Shown in pieces: positions 25,233-37,395 of a stretch of 64,000 nucleotides of DNA; within the stretch, counting starts at the first letter, position 1; every line of letters begins with the position of its first letter. The translations under genes and the position numbers were made by a program. Location: contig VWZL01002829.1 of assembly GCA_013396915.1 (NCBI GenBank), positions 321,758-385,757 of the forward strand. The letters are read 5' to 3'. Below the pieces are notes generated by a model, which saw nothing but the letters and a program-made list of their open reading frames with translations, did not search any database and had not been told where the DNA came from. Source of the DNA: Stercorarius parasiticus. Taxonomy: Eukaryota; Chordata; Aves; Charadriiformes; Stercorariidae.

Positions 25233-28200
25233 CTAAATTCATAAAGCAACAATCGGAAAAGCCCCCAGCTATGGGCTGAGACCACGCAATTAGACCATTA
25301 AAAAATAAACCTCCGAAACCCTCAGGCATTTAAACCTGAGAGGCCATATGAAGAAAAATGCTCACTTTTCATATACAATGAGTGGAAATCATTTTAGATT
25401 TTTATTATTGTTATTTTAGAAGGGAAATAAGCATATTTCAATCCAGTCAAGAGTGAAATTGAGCTTAACAACAAAGCAATTTCTATTAGTGGAGACCCAG
25501 GGAAAAAAAAAATATGGATGAATAGAAAACTCACAGAGAAATGTGTCAGACAATGGTGGAATTAGGAATTAAAAGCAACTTTGCTTTACTGCTGGTAATA
25601 TAAGCACATAATGATCTACCTCATCGCTAATGTGCTCCCTTCACGCATAAACACCATAAAATCACAACAGCAGAAAAGGTTGGGATTTAATTCTGCCCTG
25701 CTCCCAGCAGGGAAGGGAAAGGGGTGCTGTGCTTTGCCGACCCCCATTAGGGCTGATCCACCTTCTCCCGGAGAGCACCTGGAGCAAGATCCAGGTCTTT
25801 GCATCTGTGGCGGGATGCTTTAGTTTGGGCTGAAAACGGGGGCAGCTCTCACCCCCGCTGAGCATCTGGGGCTGCTTTTCACACAGAAAACCCCTCGTGG
25901 GCAGAACCGGAGCGGCACGGGGTACCCGCCACCCGGGATGCTCCTGCCCAGCCTCCAGCCGCCTAGACTGCGGGCAGAAATGCAGGTAGCAGCCTGGCAG
26001 GGCTTGTGTTTCCAGAGGGAATTGCCGTTGGGAAAGGCTCTCTCATCCCCCGGGACATTTCCCGATGTGCCTGTCCCCCTGTCACCCGAGGGGACCAGGC
26101 CTTGCACATGTCCGGGAGCTCGGTCTGAGCTTCCTGCGAGGGATGTGCAGCCGCTGCCGCTCTCTCCTCCCAGCCCCAGTAATCTCCTTGGTGAATAATA
26201 ACCTGTAATTAGCTTCCCCATTTGCTCGGCTTCGGTGTGTGGCTTGCTTTCAGGATGGTCTCCTGCTCCATCACCCCAGCGGGGACAAGGGAGCAGGGAG
26301 GAAGGTGTTTCTGCCTCCTCCATCCTCCATGTCCCGGGTGGATCTGGCCGTCATGGATGGAGGCTGCCCGAGGAGAGGACCCCCCTGCGCTCCCACTCCC
26401 CGCAATTGTGGGGTCCCAAGCCGGGGGTGCTCAGCAGGTGCAGAGGCACAGGGAGGCGGGTGGGCAGCATCCCTGTTCAGGGGAGAGGCAAAGGGGAGCT
26501 CCCGAAGGCATGCAGACCTGCGCCACCACAGCCTGGACCTGCCAAAACCCACCCTCAGGGATACCAGCTCCTGGCCAAATCCTGCCCTGCCACACAGCTT
26601 GTGCATGTTCCTTCCCCTCCCTGTATGTCCCTTCCCATCCTACTCTTATTCACCTTCTCTACTCACTGCTCATGTGTTTGTGGACAGGCAGCATCCAGCT
26701 CTCGCATGTCCCCCATGTGTCCCCTGCCACCATGGAGCCACAAGCGACCCCGAGCGTCCCCGTCCCAGGGCGCACAGCACCACCGCGGCTTCTCTGCGGG
26801 ACGCTGAGGTGTCATGGATCCTCATCTCGAATCATCTCCGTTGCCAAGGATCTAGGTCGTTGCGTTAAAAATTGAAAGTTTGAATAGTCTAAAGTACCGA
26901 ATCTTAAAGCAATTACACTGTCCTAAATCTTTATTGGCTTTAAAGATTAACTTCTCATCTCCAACGAGGCAGCTCCACTTGTTTCTCCTCAGCAGGATTC
27001 ACAATTTGAATATGGAGACAAAGGAATATTGATCACGCCGTATATTACTAAATGGAATTTTTTGCAACATTTTCTTTCATTTTTCTTTCTTTCTATTGCT
27101 CTTCTCCTATAGACAAAGCAGTGAAGGTGAACTGCTGCAGGAGCCGGAGATGGGGTCGCCGGGCGCTCTGTCAAAGAGGCTGAGAGGAATGCAAAACTCC
27201 ATTTCAAGCAAGTCCTGTTCCCTTTGAAGTCAATTAGGCGGCTCCCGAGGAGCTTGGTTGAGAGGAGACGGACGGAGGCAATCAGGGGAAGAAGCAGTTG
27301 AGTAAAAGAGCAGTAAAAGCACAGAGCGATTCCCTAAAATGCTGCTGATCCATCAGCTAAGAAGGTCTGTGAAGGAAGATGGGATCTCGACCCGTCTTCC
27401 AGCCCTCCATCCCCACCCCAGCAGAGTATGGCTGGGGCACGGTGCTGAAGCCACCCCGTCCATGGGACCCCGATGTGGTGGGATGGCTGTGACACAGTAC
27501 ACGGTGGGTTTTCCCTGGGGTCAGATCCAGCCAGACATGCCCATTAGGGACGAGACCCCAGCCAGCCCCAGAGGATACTTGTCCCCATCCCTTTGGTCCG
27601 GGCTCAGGATCCCCCCGGTACAATGGGGGTCTAGAAAGGGACACCACGAGGAACATGCGGTGGCATTTGTGTGACCCAGAGGAGCCCTGGTGAGGATGGA
27701 AAACCAACCAGGAACGGGCAGTTCCTCAGGGAATGATGGCTTGGGTTTTTTCCCCTTACATTTGCTTGCACAGGAGGGAAGGGCGCGCTGCTGGCAGAGT
27801 GTGTGTTCCCACTTTTACCCACGTCAAAGCTGTCTCGGAGCCCGTCTCTTCTGAATTTCCAAAACCAAGAGGAGAAAATCAGAATCAGCAAATTGAGGAG
27901 CAATTGGAGCTGCGCTTGGCGTTCGTGAGGATTGATAAATCTCCTCCACCACCAGTAAATAACCAGGCTCCGCTCCTCGCTCAGAGGAGGGAGCATCCCC
28001 CCTCCACACACCTGCAATAAGACACTTGCAATTACTGCTTTGTCTCCTGGAAACTCGTAAATAATTCAAACAACCCCCTTTTTTTTTTTACTTTTGTTTT
28101 TCATTTTAATTAATCCACATAGAATTTTGTCCTCCAAACACAATCACAGCCGCACAGGAACAGCAGGTAGAGAATCTCATTACCCAGCTTACCAGCCAGA

Positions 28201-28785
28201 TCCTACAGCCATTATTAATAGAGACTTCACTGCGCGAGGAATTAATAAAACCCGACGGCGAGGGGGAAGGGAAACGCTTCTTCTGGAGTGCATCGCCCTC
28301 TCCACCTTGTCCCTGGGATGCCCGATGGTTAAAGGTGCTGGGGGTGTCCATGCTTTAGGGACAGCCAGCACTTTGCCTCATCCTGCAGCCAAGTGCCACC
28401 TTCGGTGGTCTGGGAGGGTCAAAGCAAGGTGAGGAGATCAGGAAAGCTGCATCAGCACACGCAGGGCATTGCACAGACTCTTGTCCAGCCGCTGGCAGGA
28501 GACAGAGTTCAAATGCATGTTCTCATGGTCCTGCATTTCTCCCTCGCTACCCCAGTTACACCAGTAACAGCCGCATCCTCAGAGAACTACTCTTGTCAAG
28601 GGGTGGCATTATGGAAATGCAAACGCCCAGGCACTCCCAGGTACCTGTGCTGGGAGGAGAGAGCAGGACCCTGTCCCCCAGAATCCCAGCTGTAGGGATA
28701 CCCCCATCCCCAGCTGCTTTTGGGGGTTTGGATCCCACACTCACACCCGTGAGCTCCCTGTGCTCACGGCTCTCCTGCAGCAAGC

Positions 28786-28850
28786 ACCCATCCATCCCTC
28801 CATCCACCCATGCATCCACCCATCCATGCATCTACCCACCCATCCATCCC
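28786..28850 (+). repeat. CCAT-type short tandem repeat
   Basis: Imperfect repeats of CATC/CCAT/CCCA units. It gives rise to chance ORFs rich in HPSIH on one strand and GWMDG on the other. Confidence 0.88.
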
Positions 28851-28882
28851 TGGGTGCTGGGTGCACTTTCTGGGTGACCCCA

Positions 28883-29372
28883 TGCCCTGGTTTCAGCTGG
28901 GAAAGGGTTAATTTTCTTTCTGGTGATTGCCATGAAAGGAGTATCAATAATACCTATTGGGTTTAGTTGTTGCTAAGTGATGTTTACACTATTCAAGGCC
29001 TTTTTTCAGCTTCCCATAGAAGCATAGACAGAAGGATGGAATGGCCAATGGAATATTCCATACCGTAGACCTCACGCTCAGTATAGAAATGGGGTTGGCC
29101 GGGGGGTGGGAATCCGCAATCACTGCTCGGGGTGGTGCCAGTTCACCAGTTGGTGAGAGTCACCCATGTCATTATTAGCATTGTTATTTTTCCTTTTCTG
29201 CTGCTGTTTCTATTAAACTGTCTTTATCTCAACCCAGGAAGGTTTTTTCCTCCCTTTTCTCTCCTTTTTTTTCCCCTCTTCCCCCCATCCTTCTTGGCGG
29301 GGGGGGAGTGAAGTCAGGGGCTGAGCAAGCGGCTGCGTGGTTCTAGTTGCCGGCTGGGCTTAAATCACAACA
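28883..29372 (+). mobile_element. Solo LTR of an avian ERVL-like endogenous retrovirus
   Basis: 490 bp, starting TGCCCTGGTTTCAGCTGGGA and ending TTAAATCACAACA, so TG...CA termini are present. Internal landmarks of this abundant avian family: TTAGTTGTTGCTAAGTGATG, a GGAATATTCCATACC box, a degraded TATA-like CAGTATAGAAA (about 29078), TATTAAACTGTCTTTATCTC (poly-A signal region), a C/T-rich tract, and GAGCAAGCGGCTGCGTGG with GTTGCCGGCTGGGCTTAAA near the 3' end. No internal viral genes or second LTR are seen. The five bases on each side (CCCCA, CAGGG) do not match, so no target duplication is evident. Confidence 0.85.
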
Positions 29373-32130
29373 CAGGGAGGGTGTTTCTGTAAGTGCCCAG
29401 GAGAAAACACCTCCTCCTCGGAGCACCCTCTGTCCGGACGGGCTTTTCCCTGGCACAAGGCATTCCCGCTGGGGCAGCACTGAATACGGGCATGCCCACA
29501 AGGGGACACCTTTCTCCCGAGGGATACTGCATGCACGGGCCCGCTCCTGTAAGGACTGCCGGGGAGGAAAATGCCAGGATTATCTGGAGCCACTTGCCCA
29601 GAGACAAGGCACAGCCATGGCTGGCTGGCAGCACACGCTTATTCTGCGCTTTCTTTCCTACCTGGATCTTCTCCCCTTGTTCCCCCAGACAGCAGGACGC
29701 TGCGCTGCAAGGCAGGGAGCTGCGACTCGCTTTTAGGCTCGATGGCTTCTCTGCCTTGATCAGCCGCGCTCAGCCGAACAGCAGTACATCAATAAGCAGC
29801 TCTAATTAGAGGTGTTAATAGTGCTGGGAGCTGGGGGAAAGTGCACCGAGGCAGGAGGGAGAAGAGTTCGCAATCTAAGGAGAGCGGCGGGAGGAGCTGG
29901 GAGACCTGGGATGCTCAGGACCTTCCCTTTCTGCTGCACACCCGGCAGGTGGGACAATCAAGCTCCAGGAGCCCACGTGAAATTGCCGGGAAATATCCCT
30001 CGTGCTGATTACCTTGAATAATTTATGCAGATGTTATCACGCATTCATATCTTACGGAAGCCTTGCAAAAGCCGTGACCATGGTTATTCCCAACCGTTTG
30101 CTTCAGTGCATCGGTAGTGGGTACGGGGATGAAGATGGTGTGGCAGGTTACACCTCAGGGACCTCAGCTCCCCATGACACTGGGTAAAGGACACGGAGCA
30201 GTATCAGGGCAACCACGTTCCCAGGCTGGGTTTGACCCCTCCATCCCAGCATCCATCCACCCAGTACCTCCAGGGGCCAGGCACCCCAGGGCAAAAGGGA
30301 CAGGGCACACTGACAGTCATGGACATGGCGCAGCTCCCACCACAAGCCTGCTCCTGCACCCGCCCCCTCTCAGCCCTTTCTGGCCCTGATCCTGCAAAGC
30401 AGAGAGGCTCTATGGCCCCAAGGAAGGACTCGAGAAAGGGACAGTTCTGTCCCCTCTACCTGGGAAGCTGCCACACAGTGATGTTGAGCAGGACAAAGGG
30501 ACAGGAGCTGCTCCCCAGGGGAGCGGGTCCCTCGGTCCCCCGAGGGGTGGGATACAGGCTGGGGGGGAGGTGAGCCCCGGGGCATCCACTGCCCCATGTT
30601 GAGCTGTACAATCCTGCCAGCTCCAGCGCTTCCGCCCCTTTCCCAGCAGCTGCCTCCCTGGAAACTGGAGCGGGTGCTGAGGTGGGAGGGAACATCGCTT
30701 CCCTTTAGGAAAGGTGGGCAGCCGAGCTGCGCAGCGACTCCTTCCAGCGAGGGGGATGGATGAAAGGCTGTGGCTCCTCTGCTGCTCAGAGCAAGGTGTG
30801 GTGGGCAGGACCCCTCCTGCCCAGGGCTCCCCGAGGCTGTGGAAGGTCATGAGCCATCCCTGCATCTCCCCATCGCTCCACAGCTCCATCTGCTTTGGGG
30901 TCGGGAATACTCAGCACCCTGACTCAAGGCCACACGGGGCGGTGACGGTCACTGCAGGAGAAAGCAAAGGGCTTTGTGAGGAGCCGAGAGAGAGAGCAGG
31001 AAGAGGGGGCAGGTGGTGGATGGGGTGGAGGAGAAAGACAGGAGTAAGGGGAAAATCCGGGGAACCCGAGAGGAGGTGCTCAGACCATGCTGGAAAAGAA
31101 CACTGCTGCAGGGAAGCCAGCCAAGACCCAGCAGAGCAGAAAGTCAACGATATTAAAGCAAAGACACTGGATATTTTCATTCCCTGTGGTTCCTGCTCCT
31201 TGGAGGACAGCAACGAGGACTGAAACACAAGCAGAAATTAAAGAAGAGGCATCTTGGCCCAGTTGTGCAGCCTGTAAAAGGGACGAGGAGCACAGCAGAG
31301 ACACGGCTCAGGGGTGGGCAGAAAGGACCAGCACGTGTCCCCAGCCAGCCCCAGTGCCACCCCCGTGTCACACATCCCCCGGGAGGTGCCACCGGCACTG
31401 CCTCCCCACCGCCACGCTCTGGTTTTTCCTGTTATTTCTTTCCCTTCGGGGGCACCCCAGGAAGCCTTCGCTCAAGCCAGGCTGCCTCTGCAGGCAGCAA
31501 CTTCCATCTATTTCAGTTAGAGAGCCTTCCCCGAGACGGGGCCAGAAACCTCAGCTCCTGCGAGGCAGAGCAGGGGGGACGCAGACAAAACGGCCTCTGC
31601 CACGCTTGGATCCGCCGCTCAGAGCCTCATTCATCATTTAACCAACACCACCACGGGCATGCCCCAGCCTCCCCTGCACGGGGGCAGGGGACAAGCACCA
31701 CCCCTTCACCAGCAGGGGTTAATCAGGTTTGGCCCCTACCCGATAGCAGGAAGGAGCACACGGCGTATCCAAAGGCAAACAGGAGCCTGGGGACTCACCC
31801 GGAGCTGATTTTCCTCCGGGAGCTCACGTCAAGCTGGGTTAGAGCACTGGTGATGTATGGGGAGACATAACTCCTCGGAGCGTCTGCGAGGCTGTAGCAC
31901 ATGCATCCGCTCCACCAGGGAGGGGGCAGGACCAACGCGGGGTCATTTATGGGGCAAAAGCAGCCGGTTTAGCACAGGGTGTACAGCATGGGGGGACCCT
32001 CGGGGCCGGCTGGGGCAGGAGAGCTGCCACCAAGCCCAAAGGGTCCCTGGGTGATGAGCTGTGGGTGGCAGCACTTAGGGACGGGGACACCCCCCCTCCC
32101 CACAGCCCAGCCAGCAGCACGATGCAAAGC

Positions 32131-32170
32131 AGGCGATGAGCTCTGCTGCCAGGCGATGAGCTCTGCTGCC
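32131..32170 (+). repeat. 20-bp direct tandem duplication
   Basis: The unit AGGCGATGAGCTCTGCTGCC occurs twice in a row without mismatch. Confidence 0.95.
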
Positions 32171-32966
32171 AACAAGACAAGAAACAGGGGAGGCAGGAGA
32201 CCATATCTCAGCTCCGAGCCTACAAAACGAGCCTCTTTTTAAATCTTTTTTAGGGAAACAGCTTCTCCAGCTTTTGTCTGGAGCAACCAATCAAACCCAA
32301 AGGGTTGCATCCGACTGCGAGGGGGAAAGAAAAAAAAAAGTCCAGGTCTATTAAAAATGATGAAAGACACCTTGACAGTGTCCTTTTAACGTAATTAAAA
32401 ACCTATTTAAAGGCATGCCAACTGTTTACTAATTAAACAAGTGCTTCATTCTGTAGCCATAATGAAAAAAGTAATTGTGATACTCCTAGCAAATCCCAGG
32501 TTTTTAAAGAAATAATTACTTTATAGAAAATCAGTTACTAAATTAAACCATTCTTTACCCACTGTTATTTTCGCTCTTTCGTTCATTTTGTGAGGCAAGT
32601 GGAATGCTGAAATTACCTGGGACGGATTTTTATTCTGAATAATGACTATTTCAAAGGAAATAAGAATAGAGAAAGAAGAAAAGTAGGAACCGTTAGTGGA
32701 TCCCCAGACCTTAATACGTGGCCCGTGGGAAAAGCGTGATGTTGTTGGAAGAGCGCGAAATGTGGCCGTGTGGCTGTAAGACTTGGTGCACTGGTGACAG
32801 ATCTCCAGCAAACCGTCCCACTACTGCTCCATCACTACCACCGAGACAAACGAGGGCCACCAAGGGAGGCAAAGCCTCTGCAGCTTGGGCACAAAGGCTG
32901 GGACAGCCCTCTGAGCAAGATTGCCATGTTGTTCATGGCGTCAGCCATAGACTACACTGATCACCT

Positions 32967-33120
32967 GAGGATGAGAGGTGGTGGAGGCTCCATCCTCCGA
33001 GATATCCGAAAGCCAACTGGCCGTAGTCATGGGCAACCTGCTGTGGGCAGCGCTGCTTGGGCAGGGGGTTAGACCAGATGACCTCCAGAGGTCTGGGCCA
33101 GCCTCAGGCAGCCTGTGATG
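32967..33120 (+). mobile_element. Older CR1 3'-end fragment
   Basis: GAGAGGTGGTGGAGGCTCCA, CATGGGCAACCTGCTGTGGG, then GGGGTTAGACCAGATGACCT and CCAGAGGTC. It belongs to a CR1 subfamily with the GACCTCCAGAGGTC version of the 3' end and is more diverged than the other copies. Confidence 0.85.
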
Positions 33121-36100
33121 ACCAACCCGAGGAAGAGGAGGGCAGGAAGATGGTCTCGTAGGAAAGGCGTTGCTGCACACCACAACCCTGTCTGCGAACC
33201 TCAGCTCTGCGCTCAGACGCCATCGAGGTGTCATGTAAGATATTTGTGCCCTGCCTGCAAAATAGGGTCCTCGGCTTAGACCACAAATTCCTCCGAGGCA
33301 GCACCGTCCCCTTGGTGAGCATCCACAGAGACCCCACGTGCTGCGGCCGCACACCCCAGGGCTACCCAGGCACTGCCAGCCCAGCGGTGCTCCCCCCGAA
33401 CGGCTCTGAGCTCAAACAGGGCATGAGGAGGAAAGGAAAACCAAGCACTCCCTCCCTTCTAATTAATAAATACCCGTAATAAGAGTTTCTCTCCGTCTCC
33501 TCCTTCTGCATGCTCTCAAAAGCGATCCGGGCCAAGAGAGGGCCCTTGTTTCTATACCTGAGCACACAGCACTAAATTGAACATGGCTCTATAAACCACC
33601 CGGCGCTTGTTTTTCCAGCCAGGGTGCGTGTGCTTGCTTCAGCTCGACAGCTCTCCCTGGCTCTTTCCAAGAGGAGCCACAGGCTTTGAAGACAAGCCCA
33701 CTAATCTAAGGTGACACCAGGCTGAATCCAGGGATGGCACGGCGGTGATCAAGCATCTGCGCAGGCAGGCGGCGGATGGCGGGCTCCCAGTTGTCGGGTT
33801 GTGGGGGCCTTTGATGGCAGATGGAGAGTCTGATTGCATTTGCTGATAACGGATTAGGAGGCTTATCTTTGATCTCGACTTTCTCCTGGTTAGCCAGCTT
33901 CTTGAGGGGCTCTGCGGGGAGGTGTTACAAGAGATTTATTAACAAGATGAACTGCAATGCCAGGAAAAGCTACTTTTGCAAAACGCACTTTCCCTCTTGC
34001 ACATGCACAGGCTTAACCCCACCCCGTTTGAACGCACTCAGCATCTTCCATCCCCCGGGGACTCGGGCAGGTCTGCTCCTTCCCTCGCGGTGGGCTGGCA
34101 GAGGTTCATCCATGCCACGGGAAGCTGCTGCAGTCCTTGTCTACCCATCCAACAGCCTCCAAAATGTCCTTACTCGCCAACAACAGCAAATGTAAGGACC
34201 TTAAAAATTAGGCACACAGGGCAGAAGAAACTGTAGGTAGAGGCGGCTTGTCCCCAGCACCATCACAGCCTTTCCCCAGGGACAAAATCCTCTCGGCTGC
34301 TCTTGAGATGGGGTGCCGGAACCCAGATCTTCCCCATGGCCAGGGAATAGGCAGCACCTCCAGAGATGTCCCAATAAGGTGAAGGATTGGTTTTAATGCC
34401 CACAGGTTTTCGGGAGCTGGGTCTGACTAGCAGGCCAGCCTTGTGGCTCAGTTTCTGCAGGGAAGGTGGATGCTCCCCGATTACCTCACACAGCCCCCCA
34501 AAATAACCGAGCACCGCCAGCAGCATCACCTGCTCCCGGCGGCCCCTTGAACTGCAGGGAAAATAACAGACACAGAGTCCCATCCTGGGTGCAAGGCAGC
34601 TTATTTGGGCTGCCTGAAGGTGGGCATCACATCTGGAAGCCCTGCCAGCCCCCAGTGTGTCCAACTGCAGCCACGAAGCAGGGCTATTCCTGCCAGGATT
34701 GCTCCCAGCCCAGGGAAGAGCTAGCTGCTGAAGCTGCACTTTGCTGGCCAGCAAGTCTGAATAATTCATTTTCAAATATTTTTCCTCTAACCTGTCCCCT
34801 CACGCTGCCCCAGAAGTGGGGTATTTTAGGAACGGTCCCATCCTGCAGGTGAGGAAGCCAAGACCTGCTCCAAGGCACCTGCCTAAGGCCAGCAAAAGAG
34901 ACAGGATTAGAAATTCAGAGCTCAAAGCTCAGCTCGCTAGACTGCCTCATCTGTACCGTACATGGCGTGAGGTGACACTGCTGAACCTTTGAGATAGATG
35001 TGACCTCAGCTACCTACCAAGCAGTAGCTACAGGGGAAGGAAAGAGCAAGGGAAGAAAGAGATGAAGTGATGGGGGAGGCAGGTGAGAAGCAGGGAAAAT
35101 AACGGTGAGGGAGGAAAGCATGGAGGTAGCCCATACAGTCATCACCCCGAGTCTACCAAGGGAATCTTTCCTTGTTTTTCTCTAGAGACACAAGTCTTTA
35201 CTGTGGCTTTCTGCTGCTGGGGAACAGGGCTGCCCTGTTGTACTGGTGCTGTGCTCAGACAGAGCGACGCAGCCACACACGACCCGTGCTGCCAGCCAGG
35301 CTGGAGTCTGACCTTGGCATGGACCGTGCACACCATTTCATAGAGTATTTGGCTTTAGGGAGTAAAAATAAGCAGACCAAAACCAGCCCTACCCTTTCTC
35401 TCAGACTTGGGGACCTCCCAGAGCATCTCCTGGAGCAATGAGGAAAGGGGGAGATAGTGCTGGTCACGCACCTGCTCTGCCACCTCCTGATGTTCCATAC
35501 TGGCCAGCGCGGGTTTACCCCTGTTCCCTTCCAAAGCAAACACAAGGGGTGCAAATACAGCAGACATCCCACCTGGATGGATTCTGGATTTTCTTTGCCA
35601 GCAATTCTCATCAGCTGCAGCTTGTCCCTGCTTTTGGACCTTGCTGCTGATCTACAAACCCTTGGCTCGTGAGAGCGCAGAACTCCCCCTTCCACTAAAG
35701 GGCACATTCATTTTCCCCCAATAAAACCACCCACTGATCCACGGCACAGCTCCGCACAACAGGACGTGCCACTTCACATTAACATAATTATTTGTATTGC
35801 AGCAGTGTTTGGAGAGCCTGGGCCCAGGTTGTACGGAGACCGCTCCGAAGAACTGGCAATTTGACTGAACTGTCATTTATTCTGCTCTCTCTGGTGCTCA
35901 GGCGATACATCTGTGCCGCACAGCAGCCGCCAGCCCGAGAGGAGGGTTTCACCTCAATAGCAGCGGAAAAGATTCGGCCAGAACCCAGATTCCTACAGAA
36001 GGATGCAATAAGTGAATTCCCAGCACAGGGGAACATGAGTCTCCCTTAAACAACAAGCAGCCTGATGCATGTTTAATCTTATGCTTCACTACAAGCTAAA

Positions 36101-37225
36101 TAAATTGGTTCTTCCTCTGAAACAATTGCCACGGTGCACGCTGTCACTGTGCCTGGGAGCCCGACAGCATCTCAGAGCCCACGTCCGGGGCGAGCTTTTG
36201 AGATTAACCAAACCCCAGGTCACATCAGAGCCGTTGTGCGGCCTTTTAGCAGCCCGCTTGCCCTCCAAGAATTAACCCCTTATCTTGTAACCTTACCTGC
36301 CCGGGAAGAGGCGCTGGACTGTCTGGTCCCCCAATGCCATTGCAAAACCCAAGCACAGGTAACTCCCAGGGATACAGACCAACACTCCTTATTCTTTCTT
36401 TTCTTATCCATGTTGCATGTAGGATATTTTGCAATAGATGAGGCCCCAGGCAGAGGAGGAGCGCAGTAAATGCATAGCTCCGATTGCACAGGAGCCATTC
36501 CTCTGTCTGCCTCCAGAGCCAAGGATGAAAAATGAATTCAGCAACCGAGCTACAATTAATCTCGTCTGGCAAGGGTTTGCCTTTGCAGCCGGGATCCGAG
36601 CACAGACACCACTTAGCCCGGCCAATTTCCTGTGCTGATTCTTCACCCAAGACCCTGGCGGGAGAGACTCATTAATTACAGAGGCTGGAATTGCCTCTCC
36701 ACTAGATAAGGGGGAAGCCAAATGCAGGTCAGCAGCTGTATGTGCCCAACAGAGCAATAAACTCTGCCAGCGAGTGCTGCTACAACCCAGCCCTCGCAGG
36801 GGACAACACGAGTGCTGGTGCTCAGCTAACCCCGGCCACGGGCTGCCCCGGCTACAGGTCTGGCTCAACGGGTGGAAAAATGATGCCTTGGGGAGGAGAG
36901 AGATGCTGCCACGTTCCCAGCTGTAGCCATCTGGAAAAGGCTTCCTCCACCACCCTCAGGCGCTTCACACCTGCTTGTTTCCACCCACTCATCTGCAGGT
37001 GCTTCGCAGAGGAGGTCAGGAGCTCTGCGCAGGCACCATGCCCTGCCATCAGCCAGCAGCCACAGGGACAGGACTGGTGTCACGGCTGCAAACCTGTGAC
37101 ACATCCCCACTCCAAAGCAGGGCAGGTAGGTGGGACGGCACCTCCCGCATCCGCAGCCCAGCACGGACCCTGCACCTTCATTGCTCTGAGCCTGGCTGCC
37201 TGCGCAGTCACACTGGGAGGTGGAA

Positions 37226-37395
37226 GGTTGCCCAGAGAAGCTGTGGCTGCCCCATCCCTGGAGGGGTTCAAGGCCAGCCTGGACGAGGCTTGGAGCAACC
37301 TGGTCTGGTGGGAGGTGTCCCTGCCCAGGGCCGGGGGTGGCCCTGGGTGATCTTTAAGGTCCCTTCCAACCCAAACCATTCTGTGATTCTATGAT
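37226..37395 (+). mobile_element. CR1 3'-end fragment
   Basis: GGTTGCCCAGAGAAGCTGTG, GGGTTCAAGGCCAGCCTGGA, TGGGAGGTGTCCCTGCCCAG, GATCTTTAAGGTCCCTTCCA and the tail ATTCTGTGATTCTATGATC. Confidence 0.93.

Larger units (their letters stand above)
17561..28882. other. No gene supported; GC-rich non-coding DNA with repeats
   Basis: Either MGAT5B upstream DNA or intron of an alternative 5' exon. It contains CR1 copies at 18536, 22412 and 25093, the single N at 22600, a short (AAAC)n tract at 22772-22797, AT-rich islands near 25240-25640, 26860-27110 and 28085-28260, and a CCATC-type satellite at 28786-28850. None of the ORFs shows a recognisable domain. Confidence 0.55.

Noticed and set aside
26222..26875. 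Three overlapping plus-strand ORFs of 190-217 codons
   Set aside because: All three frames are open at once, which reflects composition and not coding. None looks like a known protein.
28741..28966. HPSIHP and GWMDGW repeat proteins
   Set aside because: Translations of the CCAT-type simple repeat.
37080..37394. ORFs with VWVGRDLKDHP or GLEGTLKI sequences, also at 4183, 10418, 22416 and 24989
   Set aside because: They are translations of the noncoding CR1 3' end, recurring wherever that repeat occurs.
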